A stretch of 64,000 nucleotides of DNA from Qipengyuania xiamenensis (GTDB lineage Bacteria > Pseudomonadota > Alphaproteobacteria > Sphingomonadales > Sphingomonadaceae), in assembly GCF_019711495.1 (NCBI RefSeq), contig NZ_JAIGNM010000001.1, positions 62,001-126,000 on the forward strand. The letters are read 5' to 3'. This document shows positions 53,769 through 64,000 of this stretch, one piece after another (the stretch's first letter is position 1; each line of letters opens with the position of its first letter). The notes beneath the pieces were generated by a model. The model was not told the DNA's origin. It searched no databases and saw only the letters and a program-made list of their open reading frames with translations. The position numbers were made by a program, and so were the translations under genes.

Positions 53769-55433
53769 ATGCTGACCCGCCTGTCCATCCGCAACATCGT
53801 GCTGATCGAGGCGCTCGACCTCGATTTCGGGCGCGGTCTGGGCGTGCTCACCGGCGAGACCGGGGCGGGCAAGTCGATCCTGCTCGATTCGCTCGGTCTC
53901 GTACTGGGCAACCGCGCCGATAGCGGGCTCGTCCGCGGCGGGGAGGAAAAGGCCAGCGTCTCCGCCAGTTTCGAGTTCGCCCAGCTTCCCAAGGCAGTCG
54001 CCGAGGCGCTCGACGATGCCGATATCGAGATCGAAAAGGGCGAGCCGCTGATCATCCGCCGCCAGCTCAAGGCGGACGGGGGCAGCAAGGCCTTCATCAA
54101 CGACCAGGGCGTGGGCGTGGCTCTGCTGCGCGAGGTCGCGGGCGCATTGGTCGAACTCCACGGCCAGCATGACGATCGCGGTCTGGTAAACCCACGCGGC
54201 CATCGCGCGCTGCTGGATCGCTTTGCAGGTGCCGACACGGCCCGTGTCGAACAGGCGCATGCCAAGTGGCGCGAAGCCGAAGCACGACTGGGCGAAGCGC
54301 GTGATGCGCTCGAACAGGCGAAGCTCGACCAGGACCTTTTGCTGGCACATCTGGCCGAACTGACCACGCTCGAACCGCAAGCGGGCGAAGAGGCACGGCT
54401 CGCCGAAGCGCGCGCCGACATGCAGAAGGGCGAGCGGCTTTCTGGCGATCTTGAGGAACTGCGCCACCTTTGGGAGGGTTCGGATTCCCCGCTGGCCTCT
54501 CTTCGCGCAGCGGCCCGCAAGCTCGACAGGATCGCTCCCGAACATGCGCTTCTCACCGAGGCGCTTGCAGCCCTCGACCGCGCGGTGATCGAAGCGGGCG
54601 AGGCCGAGGAAAAGCTGGAGGCTGCCGCAGAGGCGCTGGTCCACGATCCTGCTGCGTTGGAGCAGGCAGAAACGCGCCTGTTCGAACTACGCGCTCTCGC
54701 CCGCAAGCACCGCTGCGAGGTGGACGAGCTGCCCGAGGTCATGCGTACAATGCGCAGCCAGCTCGATTCCATCGAGGGTGGAGAAGCCGAACTGGATGCG
54801 CTGGAAGCAGCAGCGACGGATGCCGGCAATCGCTACCGCGCAGCGGCTGAGGCACTGCATGCCAATCGCGTGGCAGCTGCGATGCGGCTAGACGAAGCGG
54901 TTGCGCGCGAACTGGCGCCGCTGAAGCTCGATGCAGCGCGCTTCCACACGGCCGTTGCCGAACTGCCGGAGGAACGCTGGGGACCTCACGGCATGGACAG
55001 CGTCGAATTTCTCATAGCCACCAATCCGGGCGCGGACTTCGCACCGCTGAACAAGATCGCCAGCGGGGGCGAACTCTCGCGTTTCATCCTCGCGCTTAAG
55101 GTTGCTTTGGCCGAGCAGGGCGGAGCGGCAACTGTGATCTTCGACGAGATCGACCGCGGCGTGGGCGGGGCGGTGGCCAGCGCCATCGGCGAACGCCTCG
55201 CACGGCTGGCATCGGACGGACAATTGCTCGCCGTCACGCATAGCCCGCAGGTCGCCGCGCGCGGGCGCACGCATTACATGATCGCCAAGAGCTCTGACGG
55301 CACGGTAACGCGTACCAGCGTGGCCCTGCTGGATCAGGCAGGCCGTCAGGAAGAGATCGCGCGGATGCTGTCGGGTGCGGAAGTCACGCCCGAAGCGCGT
55401 GCGCAGGCCGATCGATTGCTCGAAGGCGTCTAG
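53769..55433 (+). CDS. recN: DNA repair protein RecN
   Basis: An SMC-like ATPase that helps repair double-strand breaks. The 554-residue protein starts MLTRLSIRNIVLIEALDL, with Walker A GETGAGKS at residues 29-36. A coiled-coil middle rich in Ala, Glu and Arg (about 160-365) follows. The C-terminal ATPase half has LNKIASGGELSRFILALK (the ABC signature), VIFDEIDRGVGGAVA (Walker B) and LAVTHSPQVAARG (His switch). Length is close to E. coli RecN (553). LexA control is likely in general, but I see no clear box in the 54-bp gap upstream. Confidence 0.97.
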   Translation: MLTRLSIRNIVLIEALDLDFGRGLGVLTGETGAGKSILLDSLGLVLGNRADSGLVRGGEEKASVSASFEFAQLPKAVAEALDDADIEIEKGEPLIIRRQLKADGGSKAFINDQGVGVALLREVAGALVELHGQHDDRGLVNPRGHRALLDRFAGADTARVEQAHAKWREAEARLGEARDALEQAKLDQDLLLAHLAELTTLEPQAGEEARLAEARADMQKGERLSGDLEELRHLWEGSDSPLASLRAAARKLDRIAPEHALLTEALAALDRAVIEAGEAEEKLEAAAEALVHDPAALEQAETRLFELRALARKHRCEVDELPEVMRTMRSQLDSIEGGEAELDALEAAATDAGNRYRAAAEALHANRVAAAMRLDEAVARELAPLKLDAARFHTAVAELPEERWGPHGMDSVEFLIATNPGADFAPLNKIASGGELSRFILALKVALAEQGGAATVIFDEIDRGVGGAVASAIGERLARLASDGQLLAVTHSPQVAARGRTHYMIAKSSDGTVTRTSVALLDQAGRQEEIARMLSGAEVTPEARAQADRLLEGV

Positions 55434-55436
55434 AAC

Positions 55437-58089
<2,653 letters not shown>

Positions 58090-58094
58090 CGCAG

Positions 58095-58262
58095 ATGAAC
58101 GCACGAGGCATTTCGCTCGGGCTCGTCTTCGGCGTGCTTTTCGGGATCATTTTCAAGAACGTCGGCATCGGCCTGGCGCTGGGCGTCGCATTCGCAGCCG
58201 CCTTCAGCGCCTCGTATGGCAAGTCCGAAGACGAGGATGACGACGAACCGAATGGCGTGTGA
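58095..58262 (+). CDS. Small membrane protein with acidic tail
   Basis: A 55-residue protein with one or two hydrophobic segments rich in Gly, Ala and Phe (GLVFGVLFGIIF and GLALGVAFAAAF), then a strongly acidic end (KSEDEDDDEPN). The glycine-spaced repeats suggest two packed short helices, like small glycine-zipper proteins. It begins 5 bp after ligA and may be cotranscribed. The family is not recognised. Support comes from codon bias, the amphipathic design and its tight spacing. Confidence 0.6.
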   Translation: MNARGISLGLVFGVLFGIIFKNVGIGLALGVAFAAAFSASYGKSEDEDDDEPNGV

Positions 58263-58303
58263 AAACTTCGGGAAACCATTGTCTTATCTGCCGTTAGGTT
58301 GAT

Positions 58304-59410
58304 GTGAACCGTTCCCCGATCCTGATCCTCACCGTGCTGATTGTCGGCGCTTTCCTCGTTCTTGCGACTGCCGTCAGTACGCCTGCCGAAACGCCGCAGG
58401 ATTTCGAAAAGCGCGTGATGCCGCAAGTGGTGGAAGATCCGCCCGAGCCGCCGCGGCTGACCGATGCCCAGCTCGCATTGCAGGAAGAACTTAAGGGCAT
58501 AGGTGAGGGCTTCGAGGGAGCTGCCGGTATCTCCGTGACCAAGGCAAGCGATCTCGCCACCATCTCCTATCAGGGCGAAACGCCATTCCCGCAGCAAAGC
58601 GTGAGCAAGCTGTGGGTTGCGATGACCGCGCTCGACCTTGCCGACGAGGACGCTCTTTCGCTCGATGAGATGGTAACGATCCGCCAGCGTGACCTGACCG
58701 TGTTCCACCAGCCGATCCGCGATATCGTGAAGCGTCGCGGGGCATTCACCAGCGACTATCGTGACCTGCTGGACCGCGCCATCACAAAGAGCGACAATAC
58801 CGCGAATGACCGTCTGTTGCGCCGTATCGGCGGTCCGCAGGCGGTCGAAGGATTCCTCAGGCGTAATCGCATCGAGGGTGTGCAGTTCGGCACTGACGAG
58901 CGCAACAAGCAGAGCGCAATTGCGGGCCTCGAATGGCGGCAGGCCTATTCGACCGGCAACGCGTTTTACGAGGCGCGCGACAGGGTGCCGGAAAACGAGC
59001 GGCGGCAGGCCTTCGAGGACTACCTCTCCGACCCGATCGACGGCGCAACGGCAGAGGGTATCTCAATGGCACTGGCGAGGCTGGCGCGCGGAGACCTTTT
59101 GTCTCCCAATTCGACCAAGCTCCTGCTCGCGACACTGGAAGAGACCAAGAGCGGGCCGAAGCGCCTCAAGGGCGGCGTTCCCGCAGGCTGGAGCTTCGGG
59201 CACAAGACCGGGACCGGCCAGTATTTCGATGGGGTGCAATCGGGCTACAACGATGTAGGCATACTCACCGCGCCTGACGGCACGACGTACACGATCGCGG
59301 TGCTCATCGGGCGCACGACCACATCCTATGCAGCGCGGTTCGAGATGATGCAGTCGGTCACCCGCGCAGTAGTCAGCTATCACGAGGGGCTGGACGGCGA
59401 CGTCGCCTAG
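58304..59410 (+). CDS. Class A beta-lactamase-like serine hydrolase
   Basis: A 368-residue exported protein of the penicillin-binding/beta-lactamase fold. An N-terminal hydrophobic segment (residues 5-24) is a signal or anchor. The class A motifs are in order and correctly spaced: S99-V-S-K102, S163-D-N165, and K301-T-G303. E199 lies 36 residues after S163, matching Glu166 relative to Ser130, while the Asn170 position is Gln (203). The chain is about 80 residues longer than ordinary class A enzymes, partly through a charged insertion near 215-245. It may be a true beta-lactamase or a related peptidase/esterase. Translation begins at GTG; the gene converges on the TIGR02117 gene with a 4-bp overlap. 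Confidence 0.85.
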   Translation: MNRSPILILTVLIVGAFLVLATAVSTPAETPQDFEKRVMPQVVEDPPEPPRLTDAQLALQEELKGIGEGFEGAAGISVTKASDLATISYQGETPFPQQSVSKLWVAMTALDLADEDALSLDEMVTIRQRDLTVFHQPIRDIVKRRGAFTSDYRDLLDRAITKSDNTANDRLLRRIGGPQAVEGFLRRNRIEGVQFGTDERNKQSAIAGLEWRQAYSTGNAFYEARDRVPENERRQAFEDYLSDPIDGATAEGISMALARLARGDLLSPNSTKLLLATLEETKSGPKRLKGGVPAGWSFGHKTGTGQYFDGVQSGYNDVGILTAPDGTTYTIAVLIGRTTTSYAARFEMMQSVTRAVVSYHEGLDGDVA

Positions 59411-60105
59411 TCGGCAGTCGGATCGTCCACCCATTTCATCACGCCGCCTGCCAGCGGCGTCCAGTATCCCATGCGTACTCCTGACCGCGCGAGCACATCT
59501 CCGACCCATTGGTTGCAGGTGTTCGAGAGCGTATAACGGCCGCGCGCATCGTAATTGCGTGCACCCACTTCGAAGCTCTCGTAACTGAACCGTTCTTCGT
59601 TCTCGGGCAAAGGGGGAAGGGCAGCCTCGATCTCGCTGACGAGCCTGCGATACTCTTCCGGGCGCAGGGTCAGGTAGCGGTGATATTCGGAGGGGCGCGG
59701 GTTCACGTAGTGGCCGACGCGCATCAGCCCGTCACCGCCCATGAAAGCGATGCGCAACGCAGTGCTGGCCTTGAGGTCACCCCAAGTGGGTGTGTTGAGA
59801 AAGACCTCTTTTTCGCCCCAGCCAATCGCGACATGGGTCGGCAACCAGCCATCACGCTCGCGCGGCATTCCTGCGGAGGGGAAGGTCTCGCGCCAATCCT
59901 TCTCGGAGCTGACGATCGGCATGACGATCCCGGTGTGGATGCCGTTGCTTTCCACCATAATGCGGATGCCGTCCTCCGGCTCCGACCAGTCGGCATTTCG
60001 CGGGATGGAGCTGCCGACCCATGCTGCAAGCAGGAACAGGCCGAGGGCGATCACGGGCAGGGCGATGATGCCACCAACCCATGCAAGCACCCGCCTGCGG
60101 GTCAC
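59407..60105 (-). CDS. TIGR02117 family protein (DUF2459)
   Basis: A 232-residue protein with one N-terminal membrane helix (about residues 5-32) and a domain outside the cytoplasm. Family segments are ESNGIHTGIVMPIVS, HVAIGWGEKEVFLNTPTW, MRVGHYVNP, EYRRLVSEI and, near the end, LSNTCNQWVGDVLARSGVRMGYWTPL (in part). The His, Cys and Asn positions there suggest a papain-like or NlpC-like catalytic set, but activity is unproven. I start it at the GTG that overlaps the prmA stop (GTGA, with GGAG upstream); an alternative GTG lies 24 bases further upstream. It is the last gene of the SDR-MBL-prmA operon. Confidence 0.85.
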   Translation of the reverse strand: MTRRRVLAWVGGIIALPVIALGLFLLAAWVGSSIPRNADWSEPEDGIRIMVESNGIHTGIVMPIVSSEKDWRETFPSAGMPRERDGWLPTHVAIGWGEKEVFLNTPTWGDLKASTALRIAFMGGDGLMRVGHYVNPRPSEYHRYLTLRPEEYRRLVSEIEAALPPLPENEERFSYESFEVGARNYDARGRYTLSNTCNQWVGDVLARSGVRMGYWTPLAGGVMKWVDDPTAD

Positions 60106-61004
60106 CGCGTATGGCTCCGGCGGAGCCACAGGATCGACCAGTCACCGTTCGTGACGCGCCGGGCCAGGCGAAAGCCCTGCCTCAGGTAAGCGGTGCGCAC
60201 TTCGGCCTCCTGCGTTCGGAGCAGACCGGCCAGCAGAAGGCTGCCGCCGCGTTTCGTCACTTCGGCAAAGTCGGGTGCCAGTCCGACAAGTGGCCCTGCA
60301 AGGATGTTGGCAATCAGCAGGTCATAGGGCGCGCGCGCCTGTATCAGCGCGTCGTCGGTCCCCGGTGCAATGACCATTGTCAGTTCGCCCGAACCAGCGC
60401 CCATTGTGATGCCGTTGAGGTTGCAATTGTCCTCGACCACGCCGGCGCAGACGTGGTCGATGTCGGAGGCAGTAGCCTTGGCGTCTGGCCAGAGATGCAT
60501 GGCCGCAAAGGCGAGCAGGCCCGTTCCGGTCCCGATATCGGCGTGATTGCGAACCACCAGCCCTTCGCGCTTCATCTGGTCGAGCATGGCGAGACAGGCC
60601 GCGGTGGTCTCATGTTGGCCCGTGCCGAAGGCCTGGCTGGCGGGTATCACGAAGTCGACGAGATCCGGATCGGCGGGATGTTCCGGCGTTCGAACATGGA
60701 AGCGGCCCGCACGGATAGGGTCGACGCCCAGCTGGCTCAGCGTGACCCAATCCTGTTCGGGAAGTTTCTCGGCTGAGAAGTCTGGCGCTTTCCCGACGAA
60801 GAGCGATGCGACCGCACGCTTGTCCGCTGCCGTGGGCTTGTGGTCCAGCCACACCTCCAGGATCCAGTCGTCGGGCTTGTCCTCAGCAATTTCGCGGCCG
60901 GAGACGACAAGTTCATCGGGGAAGTCCCACGCATCCTCATGTGCAAGCAGCGCCGCCTGGACGGTCTTTTTGTCGGCCTCACCCGAAAGTTTCCACGCGC
61001 TCAC
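60102..61004 (-). CDS. prmA: 50S ribosomal protein L11 methyltransferase
   Basis: Trimethylates lysines and the N-terminus of ribosomal protein L11 with S-adenosylmethionine. The 300-residue protein has the PrmA substrate-recognition N-terminal domain, then the core SQAFGTGQHETTAACLAML (in part), the SAM-binding HADIGTGTGLLAFAA and the catalytic NILAGPLVGLA in place of NPPY. Translation starts at GTG overlapping the metallo-beta-lactamase stop. Length is normal. The operon setting is odd: a cytoplasmic ribosome-modifying enzyme coupled to a periplasmic resistance-type enzyme. Confidence 0.94.
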   Translation of the reverse strand: MSAWKLSGEADKKTVQAALLAHEDAWDFPDELVVSGREIAEDKPDDWILEVWLDHKPTAADKRAVASLFVGKAPDFSAEKLPEQDWVTLSQLGVDPIRAGRFHVRTPEHPADPDLVDFVIPASQAFGTGQHETTAACLAMLDQMKREGLVVRNHADIGTGTGLLAFAAMHLWPDAKATASDIDHVCAGVVEDNCNLNGITMGAGSGELTMVIAPGTDDALIQARAPYDLLIANILAGPLVGLAPDFAEVTKRGGSLLLAGLLRTQEAEVRTAYLRQGFRLARRVTNGDWSILWLRRSHTR

Positions 61005-61936
61005 TCGGCCGCCTCCTTGGCCAGTCGCGCATCGAGCCGCTGGCTCAGGGCGTCGGCATAGCGCTGGCATTCTCCCGGTTTGCCGTAGGTGCCCTCGCGC
61101 CAACGCTCGATCATGTTGCTTGATGACGGGTGCGGCGTGGTCAGGATATCGCACGGCAGGAAACGCACCTTGTCGATACTTGTGCGGAAGGCGCGGACCA
61201 TCTCGGGGTGATCGGTAAAGCGGTACTCGTCCGCGGAGACAGCGGAGAGACTGTCGGCATAGACGATCCGGCTACAGACCGGCGGTTGATCGGGCGGGGT
61301 GCAGGACCACCAGCTCCAGCTCAACGCACCCGGCGTGTGCCCCGGAGTTTCGTGCGCGGTGATGCTGAGATTGCCCAGCTCAACGGTCTCGCCCTCGGAC
61401 ACGACCTTGCCGACCTCGACCGGCGTCATGTCCGGATGCCCGGAAGCGGCTTGCGGATCGTCGGCTGCGACCTTGCCGCTTTCCAGCACGGGGGCGGCTC
61501 GCTCGGATGCCACGATCTGCGCGCCGGTTGCCTTCTGCAATTCGGCATGACCGCCCACGTGATCGAAATGTTCGTGGCTCATCAGGATGTAGCGGATATC
61601 GGCCGGATCGAAACCGAGCGACCTGATGCTGGCAAGCACATGCGGAGCAGCCGCGTCCACACCGCTGTCGATGAGGATGTGCCCGTCTTCGCCGGTCACC
61701 AGAATCGCAGATATCCCGCAGGTTCCGACATACCAGCTATTGCCCATGAGCCGGAACGGCTGCGCCGGCTTGGCCCATTCGTCCCATTTCTCGCAGGCAT
61801 CCACAAACCGTTCCGACGGGACCTCCGGATGCGGGGCTGTGGTGCCAGCCAGCTCGTCCTGAGCAGGCGCATCGACCTGTGCACTGGCGCAAGCAGTCAG
61901 CGCAAAGGAGAGGGGGAGCAGGTATCTAGCGTACAT
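61001..61936 (-). CDS. Subclass B3 metallo-beta-lactamase, predicted lipoprotein
   Basis: A 311-residue zinc hydrolase predicted to inactivate beta-lactams. The zinc ligands of subclass B3 are present: H121-E-H123-F-D125-H126, H200 in TPGHTPGALSWSW and H269 in CDILTTPHPSSSN. Middle sequence such as ILIDSGVDAAAPHVLASIRSLG (in part) also follows the B3 pattern. The signal peptide ends in LTAC with C16, so the enzyme is probably membrane-anchored. B3-type enzymes occur naturally in Erythrobacter-like bacteria, so it is more likely resident than acquired. Its start overlaps the SDR stop by 11 bp and its stop overlaps the prmA start. Confidence 0.92.
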   Translation of the reverse strand: MYARYLLPLSFALTACASAQVDAPAQDELAGTTAPHPEVPSERFVDACEKWDEWAKPAQPFRLMGNSWYVGTCGISAILVTGEDGHILIDSGVDAAAPHVLASIRSLGFDPADIRYILMSHEHFDHVGGHAELQKATGAQIVASERAAPVLESGKVAADDPQAASGHPDMTPVEVGKVVSEGETVELGNLSITAHETPGHTPGALSWSWWSCTPPDQPPVCSRIVYADSLSAVSADEYRFTDHPEMVRAFRTSIDKVRFLPCDILTTPHPSSSNMIERWREGTYGKPGECQRYADALSQRLDARLAKEAAE

Positions 61937-62636
61937 AGCTCGCCCCGTTCGCATCCAGCGTCGCTCCCGTCATGCTGGGCGGGGCGTCCAATGCACAGAA
62001 TTCGATGATCTTCGCGATTTCTTCGGGCTCGGCGACCCTGCCTAGCGGGATGTCCGCGAGCAAGCCGTCACCGCCACGGCTTTCCAGATAGTCACCTGCC
62101 ATAGATGTATCGGTGAAGCCCGGTGTGATCGCGAAGCTGTAGATCCCTTCGTGAGCGTATGCTCGCGCAATGCTCTTGTGCATCGCCAGCATTCCGCCCT
62201 TGCTTGCGGCATAGTGCCAATGCGCTGGCGAATCGCCGCGATGCCCTGCACGGCTGGCGACATGGACGATCCGGCCTTCACAGCCGCGCGCACGCCAGTG
62301 CTTGATGGCAAAGCGGCTGAGCTGGGCCGAAGCGGTCAGGTTGATGCGCATGGTGTCTTCCCACGCATCGAGCCATTCGATGTCGGAGCGGTCGATCGGG
62401 TTAGGGGCGAACAGGCCGGCATTGTTGACGAGGACGTCGATCTTGCCGCCGGCGCGGGCGAGGGCGGCTTGCCACAATTCCTGCGGCGCGAAGGGCTCGC
62501 AGAAGTCAGCAGGAACGGTGTCGGTGGTGTCGCTGGAGGTCGCCTGGCCGATCACGGTAGCGCCGCGGGCTTCGAGCGATGTCTTCGCCGCTGCGCCAAT
62601 CCCGCGCGACGAGCCGGTGAGTAGAATGCGTGTCAT
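61926..62636 (-). CDS. SDR family oxidoreductase
   Basis: A 236-residue short-chain dehydrogenase. The coenzyme motif is TGSSRGIGAAAK near residue 7, NNAGLF marks strand four, and the catalytic set is the Ser in HVASRAGHRGDSP plus Tyr-Lys in HYAASKGG. The C-terminus is the usual TGATLDANGASYVR. Ser-Arg after TGS favours NADP. The substrate is unknown. It heads a minus-strand operon with the metallo-beta-lactamase, prmA and TIGR02117 genes, and is divergent from sdhC. Confidence 0.9.
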   Translation of the reverse strand: MTRILLTGSSRGIGAAAKTSLEARGATVIGQATSSDTTDTVPADFCEPFAPQELWQAALARAGGKIDVLVNNAGLFAPNPIDRSDIEWLDAWEDTMRINLTASAQLSRFAIKHWRARGCEGRIVHVASRAGHRGDSPAHWHYAASKGGMLAMHKSIARAYAHEGIYSFAITPGFTDTSMAGDYLESRGGDGLLADIPLGRVAEPEEIAKIIEFCALDAPPSMTGATLDANGASYVR

Positions 62637-62745
62637 GCATCACGCTATTCGAAACTTTGCGTCAAATGTCGAGGCCGCGCGCCTTGCGTGGGACGCCAGC
62701 TTCGCTAAGTAGGCGCCAGAAATTCATGGCAACGGACGTAAACGC

Positions 62746-63126
62746 ATGGCAAACCGCCCGCTTTCACCGCATCTGCAAATCTGGAAATGGGGCCCGCACA
62801 TGCTGGTCTCGATCCTCCACCGCGTCACCGGGGACGGAATGGCCATCGTTGGCCTCGGCGTCCTGCTCTGGTGGCTGGGTGCGATGGCTGGCGGTGCCGG
62901 CACTTATGCGACCTTTGCCGAGTTCATGGGCTCGCCCATCGGGATGATCGTGCTGGTCGGTCTCAGCTGGGCGTTCTTCACGCACATGATGAGTGGCCTG
63001 CGGCACTTCGTGCTGGATATCGGCGCGGGTTACGAGCTCGATCTCAACAAGACCTGGTCGATCCTGTCGCCCATCATCGCAATCCTTCTGACGGCGGGCT
63101 TCTGGGCCCTCGTCCTGCTTCGCTAA
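62746..63126 (+). CDS. sdhC: Succinate dehydrogenase cytochrome b556 subunit
   Basis: A membrane anchor of complex II that binds haem b and ubiquinone. The 126-residue protein has the N-terminal signature RPLSPHLQIWKWGPHMLVSILHRVTG (in part) containing the quinone-site Ser/His residues, three membrane helices, and HMMSGLRHFVLDIG with the haem-ligand histidine. sdhD follows 12 bp later and sdhA overlaps that, the normal order. It lies 109 bp from the divergent SDR gene. Confidence 0.96.
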   Translation: MANRPLSPHLQIWKWGPHMLVSILHRVTGDGMAIVGLGVLLWWLGAMAGGAGTYATFAEFMGSPIGMIVLVGLSWAFFTHMMSGLRHFVLDIGAGYELDLNKTWSILSPIIAILLTAGFWALVLLR

Positions 63127-63138
63127 GGGGCCGCAATC

Positions 63139-63525
63139 ATGGCACACGACACCCCCATCAAACGCGTGCGCGGGCTGGGCTCGGCGCATGAAGGCGCACA
63201 CCACTGGCTGGTCCAGCGCTTCACCGCCATCGGCAATCTGGTGCTGATGCTGTTCCTCGTGACCAGCCTCGCCCTGCTGCCGGGCTACGACTATGCGACG
63301 ATGTCCGGCTGGGCTTCGCAGACGCTGCCCGCTACCGCGCTGGCACTGCTGATCGTCAGCGTTTTCTGGCACGCACGTCTCGGCCTTCAGGTGCTGATCG
63401 AGGACTATGTCCACGATGCCGGCACGAAGTTCGCCACGCTTACCCTTCTCAACCTTGCAACCATCGGCGGCGGCGCATTCGGCCTTGTCTCGATCGCCCG
63501 TATCGCCCTTGGAGGAGCTGCCTGA
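63139..63525 (+). CDS. sdhD: Succinate dehydrogenase membrane anchor subunit
   Basis: The second small membrane subunit of complex II, 128 residues with three helices. The N-terminus [25 protein letters not shown] (in part) is typical, as are the haem-ligand region [19 protein letters not shown] (in part) and the short tail. It is coupled to sdhA by a TGATG overlap. Confidence 0.95.
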   Translation: MAHDTPIKRVRGLGSAHEGAHHWLVQRFTAIGNLVLMLFLVTSLALLPGYDYATMSGWASQTLPATALALLIVSVFWHARLGLQVLIEDYVHDAGTKFATLTLLNLATIGGGAFGLVSIARIALGGAA

Positions 63526-64000
63526 TGGCACACAGCGACACTTTCGAAATCGGCGGTCGCAGCTACCCCATCGTCGACCACACCTATGACACCGTCGTCG
63601 TCGGCGCCGGTGGTTCGGGCCTGCGCGCCACCATGGGCAGCGCGGAAGCCGGCCTCAAGACGGCCTGCATCACCAAGGTCTTCCCGACCCGTTCGCACAC
63701 CGTTGCGGCGCAGGGCGGTATTGCAGCCAGCCTCGGCAACAACACGCCCGACCACTGGTCGTGGCACATGTACGATACCGTGAAGGGCTCCGACTGGCTT
63801 GGCGACCAGGACGCCATCGAATACATGGTCCGCGAAGCCCCGCAGGCGGTCTACGAGCTGGAGCACGCAGGCGTGCCCTTTAGCCGCAACAAGGACGGCA
63901 CGATCTACCAGCGCCCGTTCGGCGGCCACATGCAGAACATGGGCGAAGGCCCGCCGGTGCAGCGCACCTGTGCCGCTGCCGACCGTACCGGCCACGCGAT
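63525..64000 (+). CDS. sdhA: Succinate dehydrogenase flavoprotein subunit (5' part; 3' end beyond window)
   Basis: Oxidises succinate to fumarate with covalently bound FAD. The first 158 residues are present: the FAD motif GAGGSG at 27-32, the flavin-linking His (H58) in [11 protein letters not shown], and [21 protein letters not shown] (in part). The segment [20 protein letters not shown] (in part) also matches SdhA. The rest of the gene, and presumably sdhB, lies to the right of the window. Confidence 0.97.
   Translation, partial: MAHSDTFEIGGRSYPIVDHTYDTVVVGAGGSGLRATMGSAEAGLKTACITKVFPTRSHTVAAQGGIAASLGNNTPDHWSWHMYDTVKGSDWLGDQDAIEYMVREAPQAVYELEHAGVPFSRNKDGTIYQRPFGGHMQNMGEGPPVQRTCAAADRTGHA

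Overview
The window is a gene-dense, GC-rich chromosomal segment of an alphaproteobacterium. I infer Sphingomonadales, most likely Erythrobacteraceae. The reasons are gene content (DUF2855 protein, AMP nucleosidase, RimK with its retropepsin-like partner, subclass B3 metallo-beta-lactamase, bamD/recN/ligA, PHA synthase with depolymerase), the dominance of 1- to 4-base start/stop overlaps, and strong G/C bias at third codon positions. That bias also produces very long open frames antisense to real genes. I saw no tRNA, rRNA, CRISPR array, insertion sequence, integrase or phage gene, so this is mostly core chromosome with a few local oddities.

Layout. 1-7.4 kb: thioredoxin-reductase-like flavoprotein (cut by the window edge), a nitrilase, trmD carrying an in-frame palindromic repeat, rplS with a terminator and a 3 x 47 bp hairpin array, then a dipeptidyl-peptidase/amino-acid permease pair. 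7.5-15.8 kb: a run of plus-strand, mostly overlapping genes (asd, a lipoprotein, an HCCA-isomerase/GFA/hydrolase set, then an M2 peptidase, beta-propeller lipoprotein, RimB-like and RimK operon). 15.8-19.4 kb (minus): SDR, AMP nucleosidase and rpsF-rpsR-rplI. 19.6-28.6 kb: DUF808, a membrane diguanylate cyclase, a Mur-ligase/LD-carboxypeptidase divergon (probably murein recycling), fabD-fabG, and dnaN flanked by two small secreted proteins. 28.7-38 kb: DUF2855, then a minus-strand block with an enoyl-reductase-like dehydrogenase, D-aminoacylase-like amidohydrolase, MFS carrier, PHA depolymerase, PHA synthase and ferredoxin-NADP reductase.

38.2-44.6 kb: two tandem PAS-GGDEF-EAL-PilZ paralogues, the second with a wrecked EAL active site, then lepA. 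44.6-50.1 kb: an orphan gene, a soluble globin-coupled chemoreceptor, and the proline pathway arranged as proC-proA divergent from proB around an AT-rich promoter region; proC has no canonical start codon ahead of its nucleotide-binding motif. 50.2-58.3 kb: bamD, recN and ligA, usually neighbours, here separated by a DUF465-nhaA-terC cassette and a DUF2165 gene. 58.3-62.6 kb: a class A beta-lactamase-like serine hydrolase faces a minus-strand operon of SDR, B3 metallo-beta-lactamase, prmA and a TIGR02117 protein. 62.7 kb to the end: sdhC, sdhD and the start of sdhA.

There is no obvious defence system or biosynthetic cluster. The best candidates for new biology are the repeat-expanded TrmD, the c-di-GMP tandem pair, the M2 peptidase/propeller/RimB/RimK operon, and the proC start. 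All functions are read from sequence motifs and remembered family features; no database search was possible.
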